A stretch of 64,000 nt of DNA from Caldilineaceae bacterium (GTDB taxonomy: Bacteria; Chloroflexota; Anaerolineae; Caldilineales; Caldilineaceae): assembly GCA_019637645.1 (NCBI GenBank), contig JAHBVH010000016.1:1-64000 (forward strand), given 5' to 3'. The position numbers were made by a program, and so were the translations under genes. Below the pieces are notes generated by a model. The model saw only the letters and a list, made by a program, of their open reading frames with translations, searched no databases and was not told the DNA's origin. Below are positions 52,148-61,223 of the stretch, in pieces. Position 1 is the first letter of the stretch. Every line of letters begins with the position of its first letter.

Positions 52148-55132
52148 TTAGCGTACGATCAGGGGGAGATAGAACCGATCCGTAAAGCTTACATAGCGCT
52201 GCATTAGGTACCAATCAGCCAGTGGGGTCGTGACCGCTGCCACAACAGTGACATCAGTCGCTTGGCTCAGGAGTTGTACCCCACCATAGTACAGGTCTCC
52301 ATAGCGCCCCAAAGGATCCTCAACCGAAAGACGATAGACATCCGCCCCTAACCCCGCTACATGATAGCTCCCATCCGCCGCCGTTTTCACCCTTGGCGCG
52401 GCGCGCACCCATTCCTGGAATTGTCCTTCCCACACCCAAGCTTGGACAAGGAGTTGGTCGATACCGCGCCCGTTGAGATCGAGAATGCGGCCGCGAATGC
52501 CTCCCCCTGGCTGCAGGTCGGCATTGATATTTGGTACAACCGTATTGCTTTCCAGATAAAAGAGTGACAAAAAGTAGGCAATACTGTAGTTTGTGGTACC
52601 CCCATTGTAGCGCATGGCATAGCGCCCGCTCGGATCGTGAAAACCAACAAAATAATTACCGCGTGGCAGATTGGCGAGCGCATATCGCCCCGCCGAGTCG
52701 GTCGTAGTGTAGAAGAGAGGGTGCTCACTACCAAATTCATAGAGTTCGACGCGAATCCCGGCAACCGGCTGACGGTTGGCGGTCACTGTACCTGTGATCT
52801 CCGCATTGAAGAAGATCGCGGTAGGGATGTTGATATTAATATCGGTTGTGGTAAGGCCCGCGGTTATGGCAACCTCGGTTGCGTTGGTCAGGGTTGTGCT
52901 ATTGGCATAGTAATAGCGGAACGGTTCTTTACCCAAAAAACCCTCCACTTCAACGCGATAGCGGCCACTTTGCAAGGTAGCAAATTGATAGGCCCCATTG
53001 CGCCCATAGAGCGATGCAGCATTGATCGCTTCCCAGCCATAGCCATTCCAGAAATACAGCCGCACCTGACCTTCAGTAGGCGGGGTGCCATCAGCAAAGG
53101 TCACAAGGCCAGTCAGCACGGCTCCCGCCATTAGCGTGGCGTCGATATTGGTCAGTTGTTGATAAGGGGCGAGGGTTACATCTTGAGCCGAGGCCAGATC
53201 CAAGGCATTCTGATAATAGACAAAGGCATAGTTCCCGTCTGTACCGGTGTTGGCTAGGCTGCGGTATGGTGCAAAGCGCAACCGATAGCGTCCAGGGTAG
53301 AGACCACTGAGCTGATAGTGACCAGCGGCATTGGTAGCGACCGTCCGGAATGGTTGCCAGGGCGTTGTTCCGCCGCTAGCAAGAACGCCTGGCCATTCCA
53401 CCGCTGCCATGGCTTCTGTCAAAGGCATTGACCAACACCCATCACAGTAGGCCCTTACTGCCACGTTGGCAAGCGGTTGACCGGTGGACGTACGGACCGC
53501 ACCACTGATCGTGACCGTATCCACTTGATCACCCAGCACGAAATTAATATCGCGCGTCATTTGTCCCGCTACAACTTGCACAGGCGTGGCCCCTTGCAGC
53601 GTCGTGGCATTCGTGTAATATTCCGAGCTCACGAAGCTACGGATGCGCACCGCATACATACCAGGGGCAAGCCCGCCTAGCGTATAGCTAGTTTGGCTAA
53701 GCATATCGAGCCACACACTGGCGGCTATCGGTGTGGAAGGGTCATCCAATTGAATTGCCTGCACCAACAGCGGCCCCGCAAAAGGGTCTGGATCCGAAAG
53801 GACCACACTGCCGGTAATCGCGCCGCCGGCGGTCAGGCTGGCGTTGATATTGGTGATCACGATGGTGGGGAAGGGTGTAATGACGGTAGCATGGGTGATG
53901 ACCGTCGTATTACTATAATATTCGCGTAAATAGATCCCTGTTGGATTTGTAAATTCAATCCGATAATTATCGAACACTAACCCATGCAGTGAATAAGTCC
54001 CATCGGCGCTAGTGAAGGTTGTGCGCGGCCCGCCGACATAAGCCTGCGGATAGGCGGTCACAACGATATCGGCAAGCGGAGCGCCTAGGTCATTAGTGAC
54101 CTGCCCCTGGACAACCCCCAACGGGATCAGAGCTCGATCAATCCCAGTTCGGTCACCCTGAACCGCAATGGATCGCCCATCAGGAGCCAATAGATCGGGA
54201 TTATCGTAGAAGGCGAGCGCATAGTATTCCGTTGGATCCTCAAAACGAACAAGATAAAAATCGGATAGCAAAGGGCCTACCACATAGCGGCCCTGGGCAT
54301 CAGTCGTGGCGGTCTGTTTGCTAGAATAGTTAGAATAGGGCCTGGCCGTGACGACAATCCCTGCCGCACCCTGCCCATCTAGCCCGCGGACCGTTCCTTG
54401 GATGGTATGGCCCCGGACTAAGGTGATATTGAGTTGCTCGGCAACGCCACCGGCGCTCACACCAATAGGAATTGCTTTATAGATCGAGGAGGCATTGCCA
54501 TAATAGCTATCGTAGTGACGACGCCCTTGATCATGATAGTGAAGATAATAGTACCCACTGGCTAGCCCCTGTACTTCATAAAGTCCCGCCGCGTTGGTGG
54601 CGGTTTGCGTGATCGCTATACTTGGATTGCGGGTCGAATAGACGCTCACTTCGATCTGCCCTAGCGGCGTTCCATCCATTGTCGTCACTCGCCCCCGCAA
54701 CCGGCCCCCGGTTTGCAGTTGCATGTCGGCCTGGGCTGCGGCCCCGCCAGTGACCAAAATATCCGCCGCGTCTTGCAAATCAATCGCATTGGGGTAATAT
54801 TGAGGACTTGGGTATTGCAGGCTGGGATCTTCAACCCGTAGCCGATACAGGCCCGCGCTCAGCATGGTAAACCGATAAAGCCCCGTCTCGTTGGTGGTGG
54901 CCGTTTGGATTATGTTGTTCAAGCTATTGTTCCGGTAGAGCCGCACCTTGATGCCAACCAAGGGAAGTCCTGTACTCCCCCGGATAATGCCACTCAGCGC
55001 GCCTGGCACTTCGGGCGCAGCCGTGACGGCATGAGGGCTATGGAGCAAGAGCCATAGCCCACTCGTCAAACTAAGTGTACAGAAAGAGAGTAGGAAAAAG
55101 AGACGACATCGCATACTGACTGATTGTGACAT
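52148..55132 (-). CDS. Large secreted protein of carboxypeptidase-regulatory (Cna-B-like) repeats
   Basis: A 994-residue exported protein. Signal peptide: MRCRLFFLLSFCTLSLTSGLWLLLHSP then AVTAAPEVPG. The rest is about nine to ten ~90-residue Ig-like repeats of carboxypeptidase D regulatory type, each with G-x-V/I-x-D/S-x-x-G-x-P-L-x-x-I/V-x-V-x-x-Y and ATTNETGLYRF/T-type turns (Y-T/D-D-A-x-G-x-Y). No catalytic domain is seen, so it is a structural or adhesive surface protein. The C-terminus RFYLPLIVR matches a short tail that ends many Chloroflexota exported proteins. Start ATG 55132 follows GAGG. Confidence 0.9.
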   Translation of the reverse strand: MSQSVSMRCRLFFLLSFCTLSLTSGLWLLLHSPHAVTAAPEVPGALSGIIRGSTGLPLVGIKVRLYRNNSLNNIIQTATTNETGLYRFTMLSAGLYRLRVEDPSLQYPSPQYYPNAIDLQDAADILVTGGAAAQADMQLQTGGRLRGRVTTMDGTPLGQIEVSVYSTRNPSIAITQTATNAAGLYEVQGLASGYYYLHYHDQGRRHYDSYYGNASSIYKAIPIGVSAGGVAEQLNITLVRGHTIQGTVRGLDGQGAAGIVVTARPYSNYSSKQTATTDAQGRYVVGPLLSDFYLVRFEDPTEYYALAFYDNPDLLAPDGRSIAVQGDRTGIDRALIPLGVVQGQVTNDLGAPLADIVVTAYPQAYVGGPRTTFTSADGTYSLHGLVFDNYRIEFTNPTGIYLREYYSNTTVITHATVITPFPTIVITNINASLTAGGAITGSVVLSDPDPFAGPLLVQAIQLDDPSTPIAASVWLDMLSQTSYTLGGLAPGMYAVRIRSFVSSEYYTNATTLQGATPVQVVAGQMTRDINFVLGDQVDTVTISGAVRTSTGQPLANVAVRAYCDGCWSMPLTEAMAAVEWPGVLASGGTTPWQPFRTVATNAAGHYQLSGLYPGRYRLRFAPYRSLANTGTDGNYAFVYYQNALDLASAQDVTLAPYQQLTNIDATLMAGAVLTGLVTFADGTPPTEGQVRLYFWNGYGWEAINAASLYGRNGAYQFATLQSGRYRVEVEGFLGKEPFRYYYANSTTLTNATEVAITAGLTTTDININIPTAIFFNAEITGTVTANRQPVAGIRVELYEFGSEHPLFYTTTDSAGRYALANLPRGNYFVGFHDPSGRYAMRYNGGTTNYSIAYFLSLFYLESNTVVPNINADLQPGGGIRGRILDLNGRGIDQLLVQAWVWEGQFQEWVRAAPRVKTAADGSYHVAGLGADVYRLSVEDPLGRYGDLYYGGVQLLSQATDVTVVAAVTTPLADWYLMQRYVSFTDRFYLPLIVR

Positions 55133-55164
55133 GGGGAACCTCGTCTTAATGCCCGTTGGAATCA

Positions 55165-55249
55165 TAGAAGTTACGCAGTTGGCTGGGTAGCTAGAGAGCT
55201 GACAGGTTTTCCAAACCTGTCAGCTCTCTAGCTACGTGCGTAACGCCTA
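55165..55249. repeat. 85-bp family A inverted-repeat element, intact copy
   Basis: It begins TAGAAGTTACGCAGTTGG and ends CGTGCGTAACGCCTA, with the core CTGACAGGTTTTCCAAACCTGTCAG as perfect arms. The length is exactly 85 bp, like copy 1. It lies in the 359-base gap (55133-55491), which otherwise contains no convincing gene; the 63-codon frame at 55393 lacks similarity. Confidence 0.8.
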
Positions 55250-55491
55250 AACAAATAACGATTGTTGGAATTTCTTAAGGTAAAATGGGGCAAGTCTTGC
55301 GTCTAGGGCGTAATCCGTATTCACGATACCGACACTTATCAAGGAGAGCTGGCTGTAGGCTATTATAATCGATTAGCTAACGGGGCAATAAATTGGCTGG
55401 CGCAATAACGTTTATGACACAGGCAGCAGAGTGGCGTGCCAACCACCGCAACGCCACTTGCTCTGTGCCCAGGGAAGAACAAAGCGCCCAA

Positions 55492-57297
55492 TTATGGACA
55501 AAATTGATAGATGAACTCATAGCAAACGTGATGTTTATAGGGCAGCCCCATCCCTTCCACCCGATCACCAGGCTCATCGGCTAGGGCCACAAAGTTTGTG
55601 CCATCCTTCTTCTCTGGGTGAAAGTTATTATAAATTGGATAATTCCCACGACCATTCTGATCCGTGATCAAGAAACCAGGCTTTTCATGTGGTTGGCGGC
55701 CAACCCAATCAATGGTCAGGCGTACGCCTTGGGCCGGTGCACCGTTTGCGCGTAAGGCCAAGATATCCACATGATGGCGATTGCCCGATTCGGTTGGGTC
55801 GCGGTAGATCGCTTTGACAACCCGCCAAGCGGATGTAGCCGAACTGCGGACTAGGCGGACGCCGAGGGCATCGAGTCGCCCATCCCAAACGAGGGGAATC
55901 GCCACAACAGCGCCACCGTTATCTGGCGCAACAGGCTCTGGCACAACAGGCTCTGGCACAACGGGCTCTGGCGCAACGGGCTCGACAGGTTGGGTAACCA
56001 CTGGTTCTGTAACCACGGGCGTCTCTTCATCCCAGCTGAATCGGCGTACAAACGCTGGAATCGCCCGAACTGCCGCAATGGTCTCTGTATGTGTTCCCAA
56101 GGGGCCATCCCACCAATCTTCCGAGGTGTGCCAGCCGCCTAAGATCCAGGGTGTCACACTAAAGAGATAGTCGGGCAACGGCTCCCCATTCGAGAGCGTC
56201 CCTGTGCGGAACCATTCAAAAATCTCTTGATGGTATTGGGCATGATAGGGTTGTTCCACTTTGGGGTAGCGTGGGTCATTAAAGACACCATGTTGCCAAC
56301 CACCTTCGCCACCAATGATCGGGAGGACAAAGCCAAGCCGTGCTTGCATCCAATGGGCAAAGGCGATACCCGCCAAGGCAGCAACAGGATTTTCCATCAC
56401 GGTTTGGCCTGGATGCTCTTGTTGGTTCAGCGCATCATACGGGAAGGCCGGTGGATGATTGACCCCATAATTGTGTTGGACAAAGAAGGCCCGCTGCCAG
56501 ATATCAGTCCGTCCCCGCGCCGCGACAGCATCGATCGCGGCATCAAGTTCGCTTTTGCCCATGACTTGCAGCCCAGGATAACCACCGGCATCATAGACAG
56601 CAGCAGCCTGTTGTGCCCAGTTGTTGGCAAAGATCTGCACATAATTGGCCGGAGGGCGCCGCGGCCACTTGCCCCGTGTCCACTCGCGCGAGTCGCCAGG
56701 TTCATTATAGATTTGCACATAGGGCGGAATCCCCGCTTGCCGAAGCTTCTGGACATAGGGCACCGGGTTAAAAAAATCATCCACCAATTTGCCAATCCGA
56801 ATCACGGGCATGATCCCGGCTCCCCAACAGGCAAGCGCGGTCCGTTCTGCCTGCAACTCATCCGGGGCATAGATCATTGTCCACGCAGCCTTGATCGATT
56901 GGAGCCGCTCGACGCTTTTGGCAATCACAGCTGCGGATAGATTCAAATGGAAATGCAATCCCCGGCCATTGTCTTGGGGTGGGCGAGGATATTGACGCAG
57001 CTGTGCCACATTGGCTGGGGACAAAACCACCGTTGGCGGTCGTGTTACGCGATGGGAGGGCACCAAGTCATGATCAACCACCACCGTGACCCGACGAAAC
57101 TCGGTGGCACCATCCACCAGGAGAATCCGCAAGGTATAGGTTGTCGTAACACCAGGGGTGATGGTGCGGCTTTCGTGGCCCGTCACACCCTGTCCATCTA
57201 AATAAATTTCCCGCACCCCTTCAATGTCCCAACGCAAGGTGGCCGCTTCACCGCGTTTGACCGTGGCCGGACTGACGACAAAAGAAATCGTGGCCAT
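55492..57297 (-). CDS. Glycosidase-like protein with Ig, TIM-barrel and C-terminal domains
   Basis: A 601-residue protein. Residues 1-75 are an Ig-like domain (ATLRWDIEGVREIYLDGQG). The ~95-415 TIM-barrel part has a GLHFHLNLSAAVIAKSVERL start, YNEPG (Glu199) and the second acid in IIGGEGGW (Glu331), consistent with a retaining glycoside hydrolase. A PVVPEPVVPEP linker (~430-460) leads to a C-terminal domain with HHVDILALRANG and a final CYEFIYQFCP. Its barrel resembles that in the giant M23 protein. No signal peptide is seen. AAGGAGGG eight bases before ATG 57297 fixes the start. Confidence 0.82.
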   Translation of the reverse strand: MATISFVVSPATVKRGEAATLRWDIEGVREIYLDGQGVTGHESRTITPGVTTTYTLRILLVDGATEFRRVTVVVDHDLVPSHRVTRPPTVVLSPANVAQLRQYPRPPQDNGRGLHFHLNLSAAVIAKSVERLQSIKAAWTMIYAPDELQAERTALACWGAGIMPVIRIGKLVDDFFNPVPYVQKLRQAGIPPYVQIYNEPGDSREWTRGKWPRRPPANYVQIFANNWAQQAAAVYDAGGYPGLQVMGKSELDAAIDAVAARGRTDIWQRAFFVQHNYGVNHPPAFPYDALNQQEHPGQTVMENPVAALAGIAFAHWMQARLGFVLPIIGGEGGWQHGVFNDPRYPKVEQPYHAQYHQEIFEWFRTGTLSNGEPLPDYLFSVTPWILGGWHTSEDWWDGPLGTHTETIAAVRAIPAFVRRFSWDEETPVVTEPVVTQPVEPVAPEPVVPEPVVPEPVAPDNGGAVVAIPLVWDGRLDALGVRLVRSSATSAWRVVKAIYRDPTESGNRHHVDILALRANGAPAQGVRLTIDWVGRQPHEKPGFLITDQNGRGNYPIYNNFHPEKKDGTNFVALADEPGDRVEGMGLPYKHHVCYEFIYQFCP

Positions 57298-57462
57298 GCT
57301 ACAACCCTCCTTCTGTTTCGACACTTGACGCTTGTAATAACCGATGCATTCGGTGATTCTGATCTAACAAGACGCACTCAAGTCGATTCTAGTTCACGGG
57401 GCAATGGCGCTGGTTGCGTGGCAGTTTTCTCTGGATGCGCAAGGATGAGAATTTCCCGTTCC

Positions 57463-57542
57463 AGGGCAATCGCGAACTTCGTCATCGGCACGGCAACCTT
57501 GAGGGTTCCCAATCCGGCATTTTTCAAGTTTGTGATTGCCCT
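57463..57542. repeat. 80-bp inverted-repeat element
   Basis: AGGGCAATCGCGAACTTC (57463-57480) pairs with CAAGTTTGTGATTGCCCT (57525-57542) with three mismatches. A single arm-like sequence, GGCAATCGCAAACTTGC, recurs near 58219. No coding sequence is present in the 57298-57569 gap. Confidence 0.6.
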
Positions 57543-57569
57543 GCCGTTCAATCCCATCGGCTGGCGAAC

Positions 57570-58022
57570 TCAGGCGTCGATCAGCCAGGCAGGTGAGGCA
57601 GATAAGGTGGCGGCTAATTTGCGGACAAATGGCACGAGCACTTCGTGCGAAGGGTATAACAACACGTTGGTTTGATACCGGCCTAGGGTATAGGTGGGCG
57701 CCGTCGGAGCCAAGATCAGCGCTTGCGTATGCACAGCCTTCAAGAGGGCATCCACATAGGGATCATTCAGAAAACGCGTGAGGAGTAGATCGGGACAAGG
57801 AACGACAAGCGCCGAGACCTGCTGTGCCAAAACCAGGGCTTGGTAGGGTGTCATGTCTGGCTGAATGCACAGGCCGTGCATACCGCCAATCCGCCGACCA
57901 CTGACGCCAACTACCCAGACGCGCAGCCCAGCCGTGCGCAGGGTGGTGACAAAAATAGCCGCCGCGACTTCATCACAATGGTCGCCCCAAAGCACGAGAG
58001 CACATGGTTTGCGCGTTGTCAT
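57570..58022 (-). CDS. DJ-1/PfpI-like protein
   Basis: A 150-residue protein with the class I glutamine amidotransferase/DJ-1 fold order: CALVLWGDHCDEVAAAIFVTTLRTAGLRVWVVGVSG, GLCIQPDM, then QVSALVVPCPD with the Cys in the nucleophile elbow position, and LLKAVHTQALILAPTAPTYTLG. The family includes chaperones, deglycase-like proteins and transcription regulators. Function here is unknown. GGAGG six bases before ATG 58022 fixes the start; the frame upstream to 58079 lacks similarity. Confidence 0.82.
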   Translation of the reverse strand: MTTRKPCALVLWGDHCDEVAAAIFVTTLRTAGLRVWVVGVSGRRIGGMHGLCIQPDMTPYQALVLAQQVSALVVPCPDLLLTRFLNDPYVDALLKAVHTQALILAPTAPTYTLGRYQTNVLLYPSHEVLVPFVRKLAATLSASPAWLIDA

Positions 58023-58392
58023 CTCACGCCTCCAGCTTTCTATCGGGTAGCAACAAAGGCTGGTTAGGATAATACCCAATCAGTACGTTTGGTTTTGGAA
58101 AAATAGGTGTGCAAACAGCGATCATAGCTCCACTTTGACAGCAATCGTCTGATCACAAGCTTATCTTTTTCTATCAGATGACTAACGATGACCGCCCGGC
58201 GATGAATTTCTCGAACAAGGCAATCGCAAACTTGCAAAAGGCGGGGTAAAACCCTGCAACGCACCGCTGTGAAGCGCCCGCCGGCCCTGTGATTTCTCCA
58301 AAAAATACTGTTGACAAGTCCGTCAATTCTTGATATTCTTTAAGTTCTGCAAACGGCTCCATCAAATTATTGGCAGAGGAGGCGACAGCGCA
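58023..58392. other. Divergent intergenic region holding NB-ARC promoter
   Basis: This 370-base gap separates the DJ-1-like gene (minus) and the NB-ARC gene (plus). It contains an arm-like repeat GGCAATCGCAAACTTGC near 58219, an imperfect AGGCGGGGTAAAACCCTGC hairpin near 58239, and the 58311-58339 promoter. No gene is seen. Confidence 0.6.
58311..58339 (+). promoter_or_regulatory. Sigma70-type promoter of the HTH-NB-ARC/TPR operon
   Basis: TTGACA (58311-58316), a 17-base spacer and TATTCT (58334-58339). Transcription would start near 58346, so the upstream in-frame start at 58330 cannot be used. This supports ATG 58393, which has AGAGGAGG at 58374-58381. Confidence 0.75.
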
Positions 58393-59871
58393 ATGATGGT
58401 CGCATCGGCTTTTCCGGCGATTCCGACCGAAGAAACTGTTCATCAAGCCTTGGCCCTTTGGCACCAGAGCGACACCCATGGGACCCCTTTCAACGATCTA
58501 CTCATCTGGCAGCAATTGATGCCCACCTATGATGGCAATCTTCGGCGCACCACCAATCAATTACTACTGGCGGCATTGGTGCCACTAGCACAAGAAGATC
58601 TGGATTATCAAAAGATTCTTGAGTTGCGTTTCTTTCAGGAAGAACCTGGTCACCGGATTGCGAATATTTTACATGTGGCCGAAGGGACGGTTTGGCGCAA
58701 ACAGCGTGAAGCCATCAGTCGGCTAACGGCAATTTTGCAGGCCCAAGAGCAGCAGGCGCGGCAACAACGGCAGGCCCGCTTTGCCGCACGGCTCGAAACG
58801 CCCACCTATAGCCAACTCATTGGCGTCGAAGCACATCTTGCCAACTTAGCCGCCCAGCTTAACCAAGCAGGCCCGCCCTGGTTGGTTGGCATTGAAGGCA
58901 TGGGAGGCATTGGCAAAACGGCCTTGGCCGATGCCCTAACGCGCCATTTGATGGGCAGCTATCAATGGCAGGACTTTGCCTGGGTAACGGCCCGCCAACA
59001 GATCTTTAACGGTGGCGGTGCCATTAAGCCGATTGCCAAACCGGCCTTGACCACCGAGATGCTCATCGAGGCGCTGGTCAAACAGTTATTGAGTGCCGAA
59101 ATCGGAGCGGCGGTGCTGCCTTTTGAACAAAAGCGGACCATGCTCCAGGAACGGCTCCGTGCGCATCCCCACCTGATCGTGATTGATAACTTAGAAACCT
59201 TGTTGGATATCGAAAGTCTCCTCAGCACATTACGCGAACTCGTCAATCCAACCAAGATTTTGCTGACCAGCCGCTTTAGCCGCTTTCATGAGACGGATAT
59301 TTTTCATTTCGTCTTACCAGAATTGAACGAGGCAGACGCGCTGACTTTGGTGCGCCAAGAAGCACAAGTGCGGAATCTACCCGCGTTGGCCGCGGCACCC
59401 ACGAACGAGCTGCAAGCGATCTACGCGACGGTTGGTGGAAATCCCCTCGCCATCCGGCTTGTCGTTGGACAAACGCACATTCATCCCCTCACCCGCGTCT
59501 TGAACAATCTTCAGGCCGCACAAGGCTATCGGGTAGAGCAGCTTTATCGCTACATCTATCGACAGGCATGGGAAAATCTCGATAACTTGGCGCAACAGAC
59601 ACTCTTACTGATGCCACTCGTCACCGAGGCGGGCGGGGATCTCGATTATCTCGTCCCAATGGCCGAAGCGGCAGGGCTCAGTGCAATCGTTGTGAGCGAT
59701 GCGCTCGAACGCTTGGTCGCGCTCAATTTGGTGGATAATCACGGGGGCCTGCAGGAACGGCGGTATACGATCCATGCCCTCACCCGCACCTTTTTGCAGG
59801 AGCAAATTCTGAAGTGGTATGGGGAAACGCTAGATAACCTGCCGCCCAACGACCAACCAGCATGGCAGTAG
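58393..59871 (+). CDS. HTH-NB-ARC STAND ATPase (regulator-type)
   Basis: A 492-residue protein. An N-terminal helical region contains a sigma-factor-4-like HTH at ~71-112 (YQKILELRFFQEEPGHRIANILHVAEGTVWRKQREAISRL). An NB-ARC domain follows: Walker A GMGGIGKT (~169-176), Walker B LIVIDNLE (~261-268), the TSRFSR sensor, GGNPLAIRL (the GLPL-like motif) and a winged-helix part ending HALTRTFLQEQIL. STAND proteins switch from ADP to ATP state on ligand binding and oligomerise. The sensor TPRs are encoded by the next gene, 4 bases away, so this is a split STAND protein. It is likely a DNA-binding signalling switch (inference). Confidence 0.9.
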   Translation: MMVASAFPAIPTEETVHQALALWHQSDTHGTPFNDLLIWQQLMPTYDGNLRRTTNQLLLAALVPLAQEDLDYQKILELRFFQEEPGHRIANILHVAEGTVWRKQREAISRLTAILQAQEQQARQQRQARFAARLETPTYSQLIGVEAHLANLAAQLNQAGPPWLVGIEGMGGIGKTALADALTRHLMGSYQWQDFAWVTARQQIFNGGGAIKPIAKPALTTEMLIEALVKQLLSAEIGAAVLPFEQKRTMLQERLRAHPHLIVIDNLETLLDIESLLSTLRELVNPTKILLTSRFSRFHETDIFHFVLPELNEADALTLVRQEAQVRNLPALAAAPTNELQAIYATVGGNPLAIRLVVGQTHIHPLTRVLNNLQAAQGYRVEQLYRYIYRQAWENLDNLAQQTLLLMPLVTEAGGDLDYLVPMAEAAGLSAIVVSDALERLVALNLVDNHGGLQERRYTIHALTRTFLQEQILKWYGETLDNLPPNDQPAWQ

Positions 59872-59875
59872 CGCA

Positions 59876-61054
59876 ATGCAACTTGACTCACTTTTTACAA
59901 CCTATATCCAAGCCGGGACCCAGACCTCTTTGCACCGCGTACAGGCCGCGGCCCCTGTGGTGCCAGAAAGTGACCGCCAGCAAGCTTGGCATATTCTGAG
60001 CTTTGCCCTCAAAGTACCAACCGTGTGGTCCACGACACGGCAACTATTGCTAGCACTTGCCACAAAAATGGAACTTGCGGGTTTTCGCGAGGAGTGGATT
60101 CCCTACTTGGTGAAAGGGTTAGACTGTGCCCAGAACCTAGACGATTACCAGACCGCGGCCGAATGTGAATTGCAGATCGGCCTACTCTACCGTCTGATGA
60201 GTCGTTTTGAGGAAGCTCACCAATGGACAGCCACCAGTCTGGCCCACTTTGCGGCACAAGGTGACACTACCGGCCAGGCCCGCGCCCTTAATGAGCTAGC
60301 TTGGTTGGAACAGCTACAGCATCACTATGCAGAAGCGACAGGCTATGTGGAAAGAGCCCAGGCACTCCTGCGCGAAAATGACACCGAGTTGGCAATGTGC
60401 TATCGTGTTCGCGGCATGATCGCCATTGCGCAGCGCGAATGGGCACAGGCCAGAGACTGGCAAAGCCAAGCCCTGCGCCTGTTCCAGGAACAAGGGGAAG
60501 AGCGCAAGGTAGCTTGGAGTATGCAAAATTTGGGCTATGCCCTTAAAGAGCTGGGCAACCATGAGGAAGCCGCGCATTATTTACAACAAGCCGCCGAAGT
60601 TTTGCAACAGCTACAAGACTACTATCACTTGGCGATTGTGCAGATGAATCTAGCCAACGTTTTGGTCTGGAGAGCCGCAGCAGAACGGGCGCGGGAACTA
60701 CTCGTGGCCGCGCAACAAACCTTTCAACGCCACAGTGATCGATTCAATCAAGCCCATAGTCTCACGAACCTCGGCGTTGTCTTGCTAGAGCTGCAAGAAT
60801 ATGCTGAGGCACAAACAAACTTTCGCACGGCCGCCCAGCTCTATCAAACCTTAGGGGATCAGATCTGGTATATCAATGCCCTGGATGGGTTGGTGCTCGC
60901 ACTCACCAGAAGCGGACAATTGACCGAAGCGATTCAGACCGCCGATGATGCGTTAGCCCTCTTACCGACCATCCAGAACTCTGCCTACTATACGAATTTA
61001 CAACAACTGCTTGTCAAACATCGCATAGAGGCAGAGTCGCAACAGCAGATCTAG
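59876..61054 (+). CDS. TPR-repeat protein, probable sensor partner of the NB-ARC protein
   Basis: A 392-residue protein made of about eight to nine TPR-like helical pairs, for example ECELQIGLLYRLMSRFEEAHQWTATSLAHF, ARALNELAWLEQLQHHYAEATGYVERA, SMQNLGYALKELGNHEEAAHYLQQAAEVL and SLTNLGVVLLELQEYAEAQTNFRTAAQLY. There is no signal peptide. It is translated 4 bases after the NB-ARC stop without its own strong ribosome site, so coupling is likely. Normally these repeats form the C-terminus of one STAND protein. Its stop codon lies one base from the stop codon of the convergent small peptide gene. Confidence 0.9.
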   Translation: MQLDSLFTTYIQAGTQTSLHRVQAAAPVVPESDRQQAWHILSFALKVPTVWSTTRQLLLALATKMELAGFREEWIPYLVKGLDCAQNLDDYQTAAECELQIGLLYRLMSRFEEAHQWTATSLAHFAAQGDTTGQARALNELAWLEQLQHHYAEATGYVERAQALLRENDTELAMCYRVRGMIAIAQREWAQARDWQSQALRLFQEQGEERKVAWSMQNLGYALKELGNHEEAAHYLQQAAEVLQQLQDYYHLAIVQMNLANVLVWRAAAERARELLVAAQQTFQRHSDRFNQAHSLTNLGVVLLELQEYAEAQTNFRTAAQLYQTLGDQIWYINALDGLVLALTRSGQLTEAIQTADDALALLPTIQNSAYYTNLQQLLVKHRIEAESQQQI

Positions 61055-61055
61055 G

Positions 61056-61223
61056 CTAGCAGCCACCACCGGGTTGGTTGCAGGCATAGGCCGGCGTTAC
61101 CGCGTTCACACCGGCAACTTCCGTGAGAAACACCGGCCCATAGGCCGCGGTCAGCGCGATCAGGGCGGCAACCATCAAGGCAACGAACCAGCGGCGACTA
61201 GTTTGTAACATACCTGTCGTCAT
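61056..61223 (-). CDS. Small exported pre-peptide, candidate signalling peptide (CNQPGGGC)
   Basis: A 55-residue protein, basic at the N-terminus (TSRRW), with hydrophobic FVALMVAALIALTAAYGPVF, a polar segment, then the signal peptidase-like site TPAYA before the last eight residues CNQPGGGC. GGAGGA stands eight bases before the ATG (complement 61232-61237). Cleavage after AYA would release an octapeptide with Cys at both ends and a PGGG turn, which could be cyclised by a disulfide. Function is not known. By position beside a TPR sensor gene I propose a peptide signal; a bacteriocin or small envelope peptide is an alternative. Confidence 0.72.
   Translation of the reverse strand: MTTGMLQTSRRWFVALMVAALIALTAAYGPVFLTEVAGVNAVTPAYACNQPGGGC

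Noticed and set aside
55393..55584. 63-codon plus-strand frame near the end of the glycosidase gene
   Set aside because: It overlaps the end of a well-supported gene on the other strand and resembles no family.
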